Made by a program: the position numbers and the translations under genes
Notes under the pieces: generated by a model
What the model saw: the letters and a program-made list of their open reading frames with translations, nothing else
Database searches by the model: none
What the model was told of the DNA's origin: nothing
From: Paenibacillus sp. JDR-2
GTDB taxonomy: Bacteria > Bacillota > Bacilli > Paenibacillales > Paenibacillaceae
Direction of reading: 5' to 3'
DNA: 64,000 nt
Assembly (NCBI RefSeq): GCF_000023585.1
Contig: NC_012914.1
Span: 15,001-79,000 of the forward strand
Part shown: piece after piece, positions 55,457 to 64,000 of the stretch
How the letters are laid out: each line of letters begins with the position of its first letter
Numbering within the stretch: the stretch's first letter is position 1

Positions 55457-56551
55457 ATGAACACGATGAGAAAAATATTCGACAAGTCTTCCTTCCTTGT
55501 GCCGTTGGTGGCGATCATTCTAGGTCTCATCTGCGGCGCGCTTGCGATGCTTGCTGGCGGATACGATCCTTGGATGGCTTATACCGCTTTGGTGAAGAAG
55601 CTGTTCGGCAGTCCTTACGATATCGGTGAAGCGATCCGTGCGATTACGCCGCTTATCTTCACAGGTATTTCGGTAGCCTTTGCTTTCCGTACGGGCCTTT
55701 TCAATATCGGTGCTGACGGTCAGTTTTTGATGGGGATGACTGGCGCAACGATTATCGGTGTAACGATGGATCTGCCATGGTACATCCATGCACCGCTTGC
55801 CATTATCGTAGGCGGACTGTTTGGCGGCCTGTGGGCGGCGCTCGCCGGTTACCTGAAGGCAGCGCGAGGCGTTAATGAGGTTATCTCCTCCATTATGCTA
55901 AACTGGATAGCCCTATTCCTGTCCAACTACATCGTAGGTACTTATCTCGTAATGGAAGGCCAGCAGAAATCCAAGCCGATTCATGAGTCGGCGCTTGTAT
56001 CAATCAAATGGCTATCCGAAAGCATGGGGAATGCCCGTATGCATTGGGGGACGCTGTTTGCGATCATCGGCTTGATTGTTTTTTATGTTATCTTGTGGCG
56101 CACGAAAAAAGGCTACGAGCTCCGCGCGGTTGGACTTAATCCGAATGCCGCTCTGTATGCGGGGATGAACGTTAACCGTACGATCATTACGTCGATGTTT
56201 ATTAGCGGTGTGTTCGCCGGACTTGGCGGCGTATTCGAGATTCTTGGCGTATTTGGCTATCAGACGGTCATGGCCGCATCATGGGGTTATGGCTTTGACG
56301 GTATCGCGGTTGCTCTTCTTGGCGGCAATACGCCAATCGGTGTATTCCTTGGCGCTGTGCTGTTTGGCGGATTGAGCTACGGCTCGGCGGGCATGAGCTT
56401 CGGAGCGAATGTGCCGCCGGAGATTGTACGGATCGTTATCGGATCCATCATCTTCTTTGTCGCTTCGCATGGTCTTGTGAAGTTCTTCCTGAAGCCGTTT
56501 ATGGCTCGCCGTTCGAATAAAGGCAAGTCGGAAGGAGGCAGTGCCCTGTGA
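55457..56551 (+). CDS. ABC transporter permease, nucleoside type (NupP-like)
   Basis: A 364-residue permease of the branched-chain-amino-acid/nucleoside family with about nine to ten membrane segments. Typical motifs are TPLIFTGISVAFAFRTGLFNIGADGQ near residue 70 and AARGVNEVISSIMLNWIALF near 135. It pairs with the second permease to form the channel. Its stop overlaps the next gene start (GTGA), so translation is coupled. Confidence 0.94.
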   Translation: MNTMRKIFDKSSFLVPLVAIILGLICGALAMLAGGYDPWMAYTALVKKLFGSPYDIGEAIRAITPLIFTGISVAFAFRTGLFNIGADGQFLMGMTGATIIGVTMDLPWYIHAPLAIIVGGLFGGLWAALAGYLKAARGVNEVISSIMLNWIALFLSNYIVGTYLVMEGQQKSKPIHESALVSIKWLSESMGNARMHWGTLFAIIGLIVFYVILWRTKKGYELRAVGLNPNAALYAGMNVNRTIITSMFISGVFAGLGGVFEILGVFGYQTVMAASWGYGFDGIAVALLGGNTPIGVFLGAVLFGGLSYGSAGMSFGANVPPEIVRIVIGSIIFFVASHGLVKFFLKPFMARRSNKGKSEGGSAL

Positions 56552-57510
56552 ACGCACTAGATACAATCGGACAATTAATTAGTATTACGCTTGTCTTCTC
56601 AACCGCTTTGATTTTCACCGGACTTGGCGGCGTGTTCTCGGAGCGATCCGGTGTCGTGAACATCGGTCTTGAGGGACTAATGATTGCAGGCGCTTTTGGG
56701 GCTGCCGTATTTGCCGACCAAGCCATTCAGGGCGGAATGAAGCATGGCGCGCCATGGATTGGACTACTTGCCGGTCTGGTTCTTGGACTTGTGGTATCTC
56801 TGCTGCATGCGGTTGCCACGATAACGTTTAAAGCCGACCAGACCATTGTAGGCGTCGTTATTAATATTTTGGCAGCGGGTCTTGCCATTTATCTGACGAA
56901 GAGCTTGTATGAAGGCTCCGGACAAACACCAACGCTGGAATATGTATTTAATCCGGTCGCTATTCCGGGACTATCCGATATTCCTTTGCTCGGCAAAGGT
57001 ATCTTCACCGCTTACCCAACCACTTATATTGTGATCGGGGTTGTTATTCTCAGCTATATCGTTCTGTACCGTACAACCTTTGGTCTCCGCCTTCGTGCAG
57101 TGGGCGAGCATCCAAGCTCGGCTGATACGGTTGGCATCAGCGTAACGAAGTACCGTTATATCGGCGTTATGCTGAGCGGTGCTTTGGCCGGACTTGGCGG
57201 TGCAACGATTGCGCTGACAACAACAAGCAACTTTGCCCACAATACGATTTCCGGGCAAGGCTTTATTGCGATTGCTGCCGTTATTTTCGGCAAATGGAAT
57301 CCGCTTGGCGTAGCCGGCGCGGCGATCTTCTTCGGGATGGCGCAAGCGCTTCGGAACTGGGCGCAGCTGTTCGAATGGTCGCATCATATTCCGAATGAAT
57401 TTTTCTATATGCTGCCGTACCTGCTAACGCTAATTGTGCTTGCAGGCGCAGTGGGACGCTCGGCGGCGCCAGGCGCGCTTGGCGAGCCGTATGATCCGGC
57501 GAAAAGGTAG
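56548..57510 (+). CDS. ABC transporter permease, nucleoside type (NupQ-like)
   Basis: A 320-residue second permease with about eight membrane segments. GLGGVFSERSGVVNIGLEGL near residue 25 and GVVINILAAGLAIYL near 110 are family signatures. GTG 56548 overlaps the previous stop by 4 bp. With the two genes before it and the lipoprotein it completes a purine-nucleoside importer. A terminator follows 30 bp on. Confidence 0.94.
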   Translation: MNALDTIGQLISITLVFSTALIFTGLGGVFSERSGVVNIGLEGLMIAGAFGAAVFADQAIQGGMKHGAPWIGLLAGLVLGLVVSLLHAVATITFKADQTIVGVVINILAAGLAIYLTKSLYEGSGQTPTLEYVFNPVAIPGLSDIPLLGKGIFTAYPTTYIVIGVVILSYIVLYRTTFGLRLRAVGEHPSSADTVGISVTKYRYIGVMLSGALAGLGGATIALTTTSNFAHNTISGQGFIAIAAVIFGKWNPLGVAGAAIFFGMAQALRNWAQLFEWSHHIPNEFFYMLPYLLTLIVLAGAVGRSAAPGALGEPYDPAKR

Positions 57511-57540
57511 CCGGGATCCCTTTGCAGCAGTTGTTTATGC

Positions 57541-57590
57541 CCTCTTCTCCACTTCATGCAAAATTTGCTGCGGAGAAGAGGTTTTTTATT
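57541..57590 (+). terminator. Terminator after the nucleoside importer operon
   Basis: CCTCTTCTCC (57541-57550) pairs with GGAGAAGAGG (57572-57581), followed by TTTTTTATT. Confidence 0.92.
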
Positions 57591-57601
57591 GTCTAAATAC
57601 A

Positions 57602-57630
57602 TTGACAGCATCCTGCACCTGGAGTAAATT
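57602..57630 (+). promoter_or_regulatory. Sigma-A promoter of the nadABC operon
   Basis: Consensus TTGACA (57602-57607), an exact 17-bp spacer and TAAATT (57625-57630), 130 bp before nadA. A second TTGACT lies at about 57663 without a clear -10. Confidence 0.65.
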
Positions 57631-57760
57631 AAACCTTAACAAAAGAATCATAAATAGGCCATTGACTTTGAAATAGTTTGTGCATCAATTCACAAAGTCT
57701 GGGTAGCCATATTCGGAATGGGACTCATCGCCCATCCCTCATAAGAGGAGAGGATCAACT

Positions 57761-58699
57761 GTGGAAGCACTGGCGCTGGAACGCAAGGCGGAACAGAATC
57801 GTGAACTGCGTGAAAGGCTCATGCAATTGAAGAAGGAACGTAATGCCATCATTCTTGCCCATTATTATCAACGAGACGAAATTCAAGAGGTGGCCGATTT
57901 CCGCGGGGATTCGTTCCTGCTTGCGCAAAAGGCTGCGCAAACCGACGCGGACGTTATTGTTTTTTGCGGCGTTCATTTTATGGGAGAGAGCGCGAAAATC
58001 CTTGCTCCCAACAAGACCGTCATTATTCCCGACGAACGTGCCGGCTGCCCGATGGCCGACATGGTTAACGTGGACGGCTTGCGCAAGCTGAAGGCACAGC
58101 ATCCGAACGCGACCGTCGTTACGTATATTAACTCTTCTGCAGAGATCAAGGCGGAGACGGATATTTGCTGTACCTCGGCCAACGCCGTTAAAGTGGTGAA
58201 CTCGGTTGAAGGCGATGAAGTGATCTGGGTACCGGACAAAAACCTTGGCCATTACGTGCAGCAGAACACCGACAAGAAAATGATTATCTGGGAAGGCTAC
58301 TGCAACACCCATGATATGCTGACCGTGAAAGACGTTGAGGAGATGAAGGCGAAATATCCGAACGCTCAATTTGTCGTGCATCCGGAATGCCGTCCTGAAG
58401 TTGTAGAGCTGGGCGATTTCGTAGGCAGTACAACAGCCATTATTAAATATTGCAAGGAGTCGGATTGTCAGGAGTTTATCGTCGGTACGGAAGACGGTAC
58501 CGGCTACCAGCTGCGTCTGGACAGCCCGAACAAGACATTCCATTTTGCATCCAAATATTTGGTTTGCCCGAATATGAAAGTGAACAACTTGAAGAAGCTG
58601 GTGAAGTGCCTGGAAACCATGCAGCCTCAAATTTACGTTCCTGATCATGTTGCGGACGAAGCCCGTAAGTCCCTGGAGCGCATGTTACTCGTTAAATAG
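57761..58699 (+). CDS. nadA: Quinolinate synthase NadA
   Basis: A 312-residue iron-sulphur enzyme that condenses iminoaspartate with dihydroxyacetone phosphate to quinolinate. Family segments include ILAHYYQRDEIQEVADFRGDS near residue 32, a CCTSANAVKVV cysteine motif near 145, HPECRPEV near 207, and GTEDGTGYQLR near 245. The start is GTG 57761 after AGAGGAGAGG. nadB follows after about 43 bp, forming nadA-nadB-nadC for de novo NAD synthesis. Confidence 0.96.
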   Translation: MEALALERKAEQNRELRERLMQLKKERNAIILAHYYQRDEIQEVADFRGDSFLLAQKAAQTDADVIVFCGVHFMGESAKILAPNKTVIIPDERAGCPMADMVNVDGLRKLKAQHPNATVVTYINSSAEIKAETDICCTSANAVKVVNSVEGDEVIWVPDKNLGHYVQQNTDKKMIIWEGYCNTHDMLTVKDVEEMKAKYPNAQFVVHPECRPEVVELGDFVGSTTAIIKYCKESDCQEFIVGTEDGTGYQLRLDSPNKTFHFASKYLVCPNMKVNNLKKLVKCLETMQPQIYVPDHVADEARKSLERMLLVK

Positions 58700-58742
58700 G
58701 AGGAGCATGCGCTACTCCTATGCTTGGAGGCGCATTACGAAG

Positions 58743-60362
58743 ATGATGATACCAAGATACCTTGTTGATCTGTCGCTCGAGGACTTGCCGGTAATAGAGA
58801 AGGACGTTATTGTGATTGGGGCCGGCATCGCCGGTCTTTTTACCGCACTTCGGGCAAGCGAGAATAATCAGTCTGTCTTAATGATTACGAAAAAATCACT
58901 GCTCGACAGCAATACGCGTTACGCGCAGGGCGGTATCGCAGCCGTAATCTCGGATGACGATTCTCCTGCTTACCACCGTGAAGATACGCTTATTGCAGGG
59001 GCTGGCCTCTGCTCCGAGGATGCCGTTAACGTTCTGGTTCATGAAGGACCGGAAGGGGTTAACAATCTGATCAGCATGGGGACCCAGTTCGACCTGGAGA
59101 ACGGTGAATTTGCGCTGACCAAGGAAGGCGCGCATAGCCAGCGCCGTATTCTTCATGCCAATGGCGATGCGACGGGTTATGAAATCGTGCGTGCTCTCTC
59201 GGAGAAGGCGACAGCCGACCCGGGCATAGATGTATGGGACGATCATTTTGTGATCGATCTTGTTACGCAGGACGGCGAATGCTGCGGAGCGATCGTGCAG
59301 AAGCCTGACGGACACCGTTTATACGTTCGAGGAAAAGCGACGATTCTGTGTTCCGGAGGGACGGGACAATTATACCGTTATACAACAAACCCGGATGTAG
59401 CAACCGGAGACGGTATTGCAATGGCTTACCGGGCAGGCGCGCTTATTCAGGACATGGAGTTTGTGCAATTCCATCCGACTTCGCTATGTTATCCCGGCGC
59501 CCCGCGTTTCTTGATCTCGGAGGCCGTTCGCGGAGAAGGCGCTTATCTGCGCAATATTCGGGGCGAGCGGTTTATGGATCGTTACCATCATCAGCTGGAG
59601 CTGGCGCCGCGCGATGTTGTGGCGCGTGCTATTGTTAGCGAAATGGAAGAGACGAAGTCGACCTTCGTTTATCTGGATATCACGCATGAGTCGCCCGAAA
59701 TGGTGAAGCATCGTTTCCCTACGATTTACGAGTTCTGTCTGCAGTACGGGCTGGATCTGACAACCGACTGGATTCCGGTCGCGCCGGCTGCCCATTATAT
59801 GATGGGCGGAGTCAAAACCGATCTGTTCGGGGAAACCAATATAAGAAGACTGTTTGCTTGCGGAGAAGTATCATCTACTGGCGTTCACGGCGCAAACCGA
59901 CTTGCGAGCAATTCATTGTCCGAAGCGATTGTATTTGGCAAAAGGATTGTAGACAGCATTATGAAGCTGTCGGACCTGGAGACGAAGCCTGTTATTGAGA
60001 AGGATAAATTACGCACCAGTGCGCCTATGCAGGCTGTAGTCGAGAAAAGGCTGAAGCTGCAGAAGGTGATGGTGCGGTATGCGGGGCTTCGCCGTGACGC
60101 GCTTGGGCTTGAGAGAGGGCTTGATGAATTGAAGCGGCAGTTGCCGTTCTTCCAATCGGTTCTGGCCAAACGCGAGGAATACGAGTTCGCAAACCTGCTG
60201 ACCTGCGCGATTCTGACTACGGAATCCGCGCTTCAGAGGGAAGAAAGCCGAGGCGGCCATTTCCGGGAAGACTTCCCGGAGAAGAATGACGAGGTATGGC
60301 GCAAGCATACCGTTATGCACCGGCTGCAAGGAACGACAGAGGAGCGAATTATTCATGTTTGA
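58743..60362 (+). CDS. nadB: L-aspartate oxidase NadB
   Basis: A 539-residue FAD enzyme that oxidises L-aspartate to iminoaspartate for NadA. The FAD-binding VIVIGAGIAGLFTALRA lies near residue 21. The RYAQGGIAAV motif near 60 and the catalytic HPTSL region near 240, with GGVKTDLFGETNIRRLFACGE near 355, match succinate dehydrogenase/NadB flavoproteins. ATG 58743 follows GGAGG; an upstream ATG at 58707 lies too close to its ribosome-binding site. Its end overlaps nadC by 8 bp. Confidence 0.96.
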   Translation: MMIPRYLVDLSLEDLPVIEKDVIVIGAGIAGLFTALRASENNQSVLMITKKSLLDSNTRYAQGGIAAVISDDDSPAYHREDTLIAGAGLCSEDAVNVLVHEGPEGVNNLISMGTQFDLENGEFALTKEGAHSQRRILHANGDATGYEIVRALSEKATADPGIDVWDDHFVIDLVTQDGECCGAIVQKPDGHRLYVRGKATILCSGGTGQLYRYTTNPDVATGDGIAMAYRAGALIQDMEFVQFHPTSLCYPGAPRFLISEAVRGEGAYLRNIRGERFMDRYHHQLELAPRDVVARAIVSEMEETKSTFVYLDITHESPEMVKHRFPTIYEFCLQYGLDLTTDWIPVAPAAHYMMGGVKTDLFGETNIRRLFACGEVSSTGVHGANRLASNSLSEAIVFGKRIVDSIMKLSDLETKPVIEKDKLRTSAPMQAVVEKRLKLQKVMVRYAGLRRDALGLERGLDELKRQLPFFQSVLAKREEYEFANLLTCAILTTESALQREESRGGHFREDFPEKNDEVWRKHTVMHRLQGTTEERIIHV

Positions 60363-61239
60363 TACAACATTTGGCACATATAACCATGCCCTGCGCGAGC
60401 AAATTCGCAGTTGGCTGGCTGAAGATATCGGAAGCGGCGATATTACGACGGCAACAACGATTCCGATGGGCTCGCATTCTACAGCGGTGATCCATGTGAA
60501 GGAGAGCGGGATTATTGCCGGTCTTCCGGTTGCGCAGATTGTCTTCGAAATTGTGGATCCGGAGCTTCAGTTCGAAGCAAAAGTACAAGACGGCGAACAT
60601 GTAGAGAAGGGTACGGTCATCGCAACCGTAGAAGGCAGTACCCATAGTCTGCTTACGGGCGAGCGTCTGGCGCTTAACCTGATGCAGCGCCTGTCCGGCA
60701 TCGCAACAAAGACGAATGCTTTTGTAGCGGCGCTGGAAGGCTTGCCTGTCCGTCTGGTGGATACGCGCAAAACAACGCCAGGCCACCGGATGCTGGAGAA
60801 GTATGCGGTCCGTGTTGGCGGAGGGGCAAATCACCGTTTTGGTTTATACGACGCCGTAATGATCAAAGATAATCATATCAAGGGTGCAGGCGGAATCCGC
60901 CAGGCCGTTGAAGCATCCCGTGCGGCAATTCCACATACAATGAAGATCGAGGTAGAGGCGGAGTCTCTCGGGCAGGTAGAAGAAGCTCTGGCAAGCGGCG
61001 CGGATATCATTATGCTCGACAATATGGCATCGACCTTGATGACGGAAGCGGTAAGCCTCATTAAGTCGCGCTCGCCTCATGTTATAGTAGAAGCATCGGG
61101 CAACGTGCGTTTGGATACGGTTCGCGCTATTGCAGCCTGCGGCGTGGATGTCATTTCCGTCGGCGGCTTGACCTATTCGTTTAATGCCCTTGATATCAGT
61201 CTGGATTTGAATGAGAAAAAAGGAGGCGCGCGGGCGTGA
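60355..61239 (+). CDS. nadC: Nicotinate-nucleotide pyrophosphorylase (quinolinate phosphoribosyltransferase)
   Basis: A 294-residue type II phosphoribosyltransferase making nicotinate mononucleotide from quinolinate and PRPP. Signature segments are [14 protein letters not shown] near residue 108, [18 protein letters not shown] near 138 and the KDNHI motif near 173. ATG 60355 follows AGAGGAGC and lies inside the end of nadB. Its stop overlaps the coaX start (GTGA), so the operon continues into coaX. Confidence 0.96.
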   Translation: MFDTTFGTYNHALREQIRSWLAEDIGSGDITTATTIPMGSHSTAVIHVKESGIIAGLPVAQIVFEIVDPELQFEAKVQDGEHVEKGTVIATVEGSTHSLLTGERLALNLMQRLSGIATKTNAFVAALEGLPVRLVDTRKTTPGHRMLEKYAVRVGGGANHRFGLYDAVMIKDNHIKGAGGIRQAVEASRAAIPHTMKIEVEAESLGQVEEALASGADIIMLDNMASTLMTEAVSLIKSRSPHVIVEASGNVRLDTVRAIAACGVDVISVGGLTYSFNALDISLDLNEKKGGARA

Positions 61240-62006
61240 TTTTAGTAATCGATGTGGGCAACACAAACATCGTTCTGGGCGTCTATAAGGGCAAGGATTT
61301 GCTGCATCACTGGCGGCTCAGCACGAACCGTTCGGCGACCGTCGATGAATACGGCATGAACATTCATAATCTGTTCCACTATGCGGGAATCCGGATGGAG
61401 CAGATCGAAGGCGTTATTATTTCTTCGGTTGTTCCGCCGCTCATGCGTGCCCTCGAACAGCTGTGCATGAAATATTTGCGCAAGACGCCGCTTGTCGTTG
61501 GTCCCGGCATTAAAACAGGGCTTAATATCCGCTATGAGAATCCGCGCGAGGTCGGAGCCGACCGGATCGTGAACTCCGTTGCGGGTATCGTGAAATACGG
61601 CTCGCCGCTTATCGTTGTCGATTTCGGCACGGCCACAACGTTTGACTATATCGATGCTTCGGGAAGCTACCTGGGCGGAGCGATTGTGCCCGGCATCGGC
61701 ATTTCCACGGAAGCCTTGTACCAGCGTGCGGCAAAGCTGCCGCGTATTGAACTAGTCAAGCCGAAGAGTGTCATCGGCCGCAATCCCGTCACGTCCATGC
61801 AAGCCGGTATCATCTACGGTTACGCCGGACAAGTTGACGGTATCGTGAACCGGATTAGAAAAGAGTTTCAGGTAAGCCCACGCGTTGTAGCGACGGGTGG
61901 GCTGGCAGAGTTAATTAGCACGGAATCGGAAACGATAGAAGAAGTTGATCCACTTCTGACGTTGGAGGGATTGCGCATTATTTACGAACGGAATCAGGAG
62001 GGATAA
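61236..62006 (+). CDS. coaX: Type III pantothenate kinase
   Basis: A 256-residue ASKHA-fold kinase for the first step of CoA synthesis, insensitive to CoA feedback. The phosphate loop DVGNTN lies at residues 6-11, GADRIVN near 109, and [10 protein letters not shown] near 128. GTG 61236 overlaps nadC by 4 bp. In B. subtilis coaX lies directly after ftsH; here the nucleoside importer and nadABC separate them. Confidence 0.96.
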   Translation: MILVIDVGNTNIVLGVYKGKDLLHHWRLSTNRSATVDEYGMNIHNLFHYAGIRMEQIEGVIISSVVPPLMRALEQLCMKYLRKTPLVVGPGIKTGLNIRYENPREVGADRIVNSVAGIVKYGSPLIVVDFGTATTFDYIDASGSYLGGAIVPGIGISTEALYQRAAKLPRIELVKPKSVIGRNPVTSMQAGIIYGYAGQVDGIVNRIRKEFQVSPRVVATGGLAELISTESETIEEVDPLLTLEGLRIIYERNQEG

Positions 62007-62008
62007 AC

Positions 62009-62908
62009 ATGGAGCAGTTACCAGACGTACTTGTCCGGGGTACGGCGTGGGGAGGTAAAATTCGCGTTTTTGCAGCTTGCACAACACAGCTTGTAAACGA
62101 GTTGCAATGGCGCCATCAGACATTGCCGACCGCAACAGCCGCCTTCGGGCGCACGGCAACGGCCGCAGCAATCATGGGAGCAATGCTGAAGGGCGAGGAG
62201 CAGCTAACGGTAAAAGTAAAAGGCGACGGTCCAATCGGCCAAATCGTCGTTGACGCGAATGCGCATGGCGAGGTGCGCGGGTATGTCGATAATCCGGATG
62301 TTCTTCTGCCAAGCAACGAGCACGGGAAGATTGACGTTGCCGGCGGGGTTGGCCGGAACGGTTATCTCCACATTATCAAGGATCTGGGCCTGAAGGATCC
62401 TTATCTCGGCAGCGTACCGATTATATCGGGCGAGCTGGGCGAGGATTTCACTTATTATTTTGCCGTATCCGAACAGACGCCTTCCGCGGTTGGACTTGGC
62501 GTACTTGTTGAGCCTGATGGAAGAGTCACTCATGCCGGGGGCTTTATTTTGCAGCTTTTGCCCGGTCTTACCGACGAAGAAATTACCCGTCTTGAACAGG
62601 CTATCGGTTCCATTCCGCATGTGACGAAGCTGATGGAGCAAGGCGAAACGCCGGAAGGTATCCTGCGGCTCCTTGTAGGCGATGATCTGCATATTCACGA
62701 TTCGCTGGAGCTGAAGTTCCAGTGTAAATGCTCGCGGGATCGTGTAGAGCAGACGCTCATCAGTCTCGGGGTATCGGAGCTGGAGCAGATCATTGAGGAA
62801 GACGGCAAGGCAGAAGTAGTCTGCCATTATTGCAATGAGGCTTACACGTTTGACGGGGAACAGCTGCAAGAGCTGATAGACCAGGCGAAGCCGAATCTGG
62901 TGCAATAA
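62009..62908 (+). CDS. hslO: Redox-regulated chaperone Hsp33
   Basis: A 299-residue Hsp33 protein. The four zinc cysteines are in KFQCKCSRD near residue 238 and VCHYC near 272, the classic C-x-C and C-x2-C redox switch. The N-terminal core has AFGRTATAAAIMGAMLKGEEQ near 50 and GRNGYLHIIKDLGL near 115. Oxidative stress with heat releases zinc and activates it. ATG 62009 begins 2 bp after the coaX stop. Confidence 0.96.
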   Translation: MEQLPDVLVRGTAWGGKIRVFAACTTQLVNELQWRHQTLPTATAAFGRTATAAAIMGAMLKGEEQLTVKVKGDGPIGQIVVDANAHGEVRGYVDNPDVLLPSNEHGKIDVAGGVGRNGYLHIIKDLGLKDPYLGSVPIISGELGEDFTYYFAVSEQTPSAVGLGVLVEPDGRVTHAGGFILQLLPGLTDEEITRLEQAIGSIPHVTKLMEQGETPEGILRLLVGDDLHIHDSLELKFQCKCSRDRVEQTLISLGVSELEQIIEEDGKAEVVCHYCNEAYTFDGEQLQELIDQAKPNLVQ

Positions 62909-62927
62909 TGCCGGGGGCATCGGGGAA

Positions 62928-63902
62928 ATGAAGAAATACGGGGTATTAAAAGCAGTTGTTGTTCTTCAAGCGATCTGTATGATTGTACTAAGCGTGGCGG
63001 TTATTGTGAAGTTGTCTCCGTTCTCGGACGATCCCGACAAGCATGATCCCGATTCGGAGACAAAGGCGCAAGCCGGGGATACGCCAAGCGATTCCGATCA
63101 CGCATACAGCGATGGAATCGCAGCAACGGTAGGCGGGTTCCCGATTACGGCCGAGGATCTGGCTGAGCAGCTCAAGCGGCAGTATGGCGATAATGTGCTG
63201 CGGACAATGATGGTTCACAAGGCCATTGATTTGGAAGCAGAGGCTCAGCAGCTAAGCTTGTCCTCCGAAGAAGAGGAGCGGGAGCTTACCTCTATGATGG
63301 ACGGCTATGATAGCGAAGAAGTTTTTTATGAAGTGATGAAAGATCAGCTCGGCATGACGAAGAGTGATGTAGAGGAAGATGTAAAGTATCGTCTTCTGCT
63401 CGAGAAGATTGCTATTCTAACCGTTAATCTGTCCGAAGTGGAGATCGAGAATTACATAGCAGCTCATCCGGAGCAATTCGCGGATCGGCTAAGGCTTCAT
63501 GTACAATGGATTGTCACGGATACGGAGAAGGAAGCGGACGATGTGCTTGATAAGCTCACGGCAGGCGATTCATTCGAACAGCTCGCGCTGGAGTATTCGA
63601 AGGATGCGAATACATCGGATGCGGGCGGGGACCTTGGTCTTATCGATTCGGATGATCCGTTCTATGATGCCGAAATGATGGAGGAAGCCAGCAGGCTGCA
63701 GACCGGCGAATCAACCGGACCCATAAAGGTTCCGGAAGGCTATGCGGTTATTCGCGTGCTGGAGCGCCAGAAAACAGAGGGTCTATCCGGCCATGTCCTG
63801 TATGATACCGCCCGCAAGGAGCTGGCATTGTCCAAAGCTAAGCCGCTTAATGAGATCGAGGATGGTTTGCTCGAGAAATACAACGCAGAGATTACCCCTT
63901 AG
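62928..63902 (+). CDS. Membrane-anchored parvulin-type foldase (YacD-like)
   Basis: A 324-residue protein with one N-terminal membrane segment (residues 8-28), without a lipobox, then a SurA-like N-terminal region and a parvulin domain from LHVQWIVTDTEKEADDVL near residue 190 to YAVIRVLERQK near 283. It lies after hslO, where B. subtilis has yacD. It probably assists folding of exported proteins. It is a second foldase in the window besides the lipoprotein at 28756. The first parvulin strand has Gln where many have His, so isomerase activity may be weak. Confidence 0.88.
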   Translation: MKKYGVLKAVVVLQAICMIVLSVAVIVKLSPFSDDPDKHDPDSETKAQAGDTPSDSDHAYSDGIAATVGGFPITAEDLAEQLKRQYGDNVLRTMMVHKAIDLEAEAQQLSLSSEEEERELTSMMDGYDSEEVFYEVMKDQLGMTKSDVEEDVKYRLLLEKIAILTVNLSEVEIENYIAAHPEQFADRLRLHVQWIVTDTEKEADDVLDKLTAGDSFEQLALEYSKDANTSDAGGDLGLIDSDDPFYDAEMMEEASRLQTGESTGPIKVPEGYAVIRVLERQKTEGLSGHVLYDTARKELALSKAKPLNEIEDGLLEKYNAEITP

Positions 63903-63923
63903 GAGCACTTATCTATCATCTGG

Positions 63924-63950
63924 AAGCCGCCCGGCAGGGCGGCTTCTCCC
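63924..63950 (+). terminator. Terminator-like hairpin after the YacD-like gene
   Basis: AAGCCGCCC (63924-63932) pairs with GGGCGGCTT (63937-63945), GGCA loop, followed only by CTCCCTT. Confidence 0.6.
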
Positions 63951-63978
63951 TTATCCTGTCAATTCAAGAAAGAAACTA

Positions 63979-63984
63979 TTGACA
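63979..63984 (+). promoter_or_regulatory. Possible -35 element of the next gene
   Basis: Consensus TTGACA lies 16 bp from the window edge, so its -10 box would fall outside. In B. subtilis cysK comes next, which cannot be checked here. Confidence 0.3.
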
Positions 63985-64000
63985 ACGGATACGAGAGATT

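Overview
The window comes from a spore-forming member of the Bacillota, most likely Paenibacillus or a close relative. This rests on gene order and protein content, not on a database match. From about 2.3 kb to the right edge the genes follow the origin-proximal order of Bacillus subtilis: csfB, yaaO, tmk, darA, yaaR, holB, ricT, yabA, yabB, rsmI, abrB, yabD, yabE, rnmV, ksgA, yabG, veg, sspF, ispE, purR, ridA, spoVG, glmU, ctc, pth, fin, mfd, spoVT, yabN, yabO, yabP, yabQ, divIC, yabR, spoIIE, yabS, yabT, tilS, hpt, ftsH, coaX, hslO and a yacD-like foldase gene.

Layout. 1-1.6 kb: the 3' part of a 23S rRNA gene, a 5S rRNA gene and a terminator. 1.6-12.4 kb: sigma-G inhibitor, dTMP kinase, c-di-AMP receptor DarA, clamp-loader delta prime, RicT, YabA, methyltransferases, an AbrB-like regulator with a Cys4 tail, an HD phosphohydrolase and TatD. 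12.4-15.8 kb: a ydaO-type c-di-AMP riboswitch, then yabE, rnmV and ksgA. 15.8-17.0 kb: a 1.3 kb intergenic stretch packed with hairpins and repeats. 17.0-28.6 kb: yabG to mfd. 28.7-41 kb: spoVT, yabN, hupA and yabO mixed with genes foreign to the B. subtilis order: a PrsA-like lipoprotein, an SPFH protein with a ribbon-helix-helix partner, a GH4 glycosidase with a divergent AraC regulator, a GyrI-like protein, glycerate kinase, and two membrane proteins. 41-52.4 kb: yabP, yabQ, divIC, yabR, spoIIE, yabS, yabT, tilS, hpt and ftsH. 52.6-57.5 kb: a four-gene nucleoside-type ABC importer. 57.7-63.9 kb: nadABC, coaX, hslO and a parvulin-type foldase.

How the genes fit together. Most are housekeeping genes (translation, rRNA and tRNA modification, DNA repair, cell-wall precursor and NAD/CoA synthesis) interleaved with sporulation genes (gin, yabG, sspF, spoVG, fin, spoVT, yabP, yabQ, spoIIE). 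Two c-di-AMP-responsive parts occur, DarA and the riboswitch. PurR is encoded here, and PurBox-like sequences lie at its own promoter and ahead of the ABC importer.

Most unusual content. No exotic multi-gene system is visible; the unexplained signals are non-coding. The best is a structured element of about 110 nt present three times: 16824-16932 (+), 34530-34641 (-) and 34847-34956 (+). The helices differ in sequence yet stay paired, while the loop strands are conserved, including a four-base-pair helix that changes from TTGC/GCAA to CCGC/GTGG. The first copy ends a run of at least ten hairpins (16398-16932) that may be a large structured RNA. Two further unexplained repeat families are a 62-bp array in alternating A-B-A-B-A order (15975-16284) and a 76-bp triplicate ahead of spoIIE (43108-43329).
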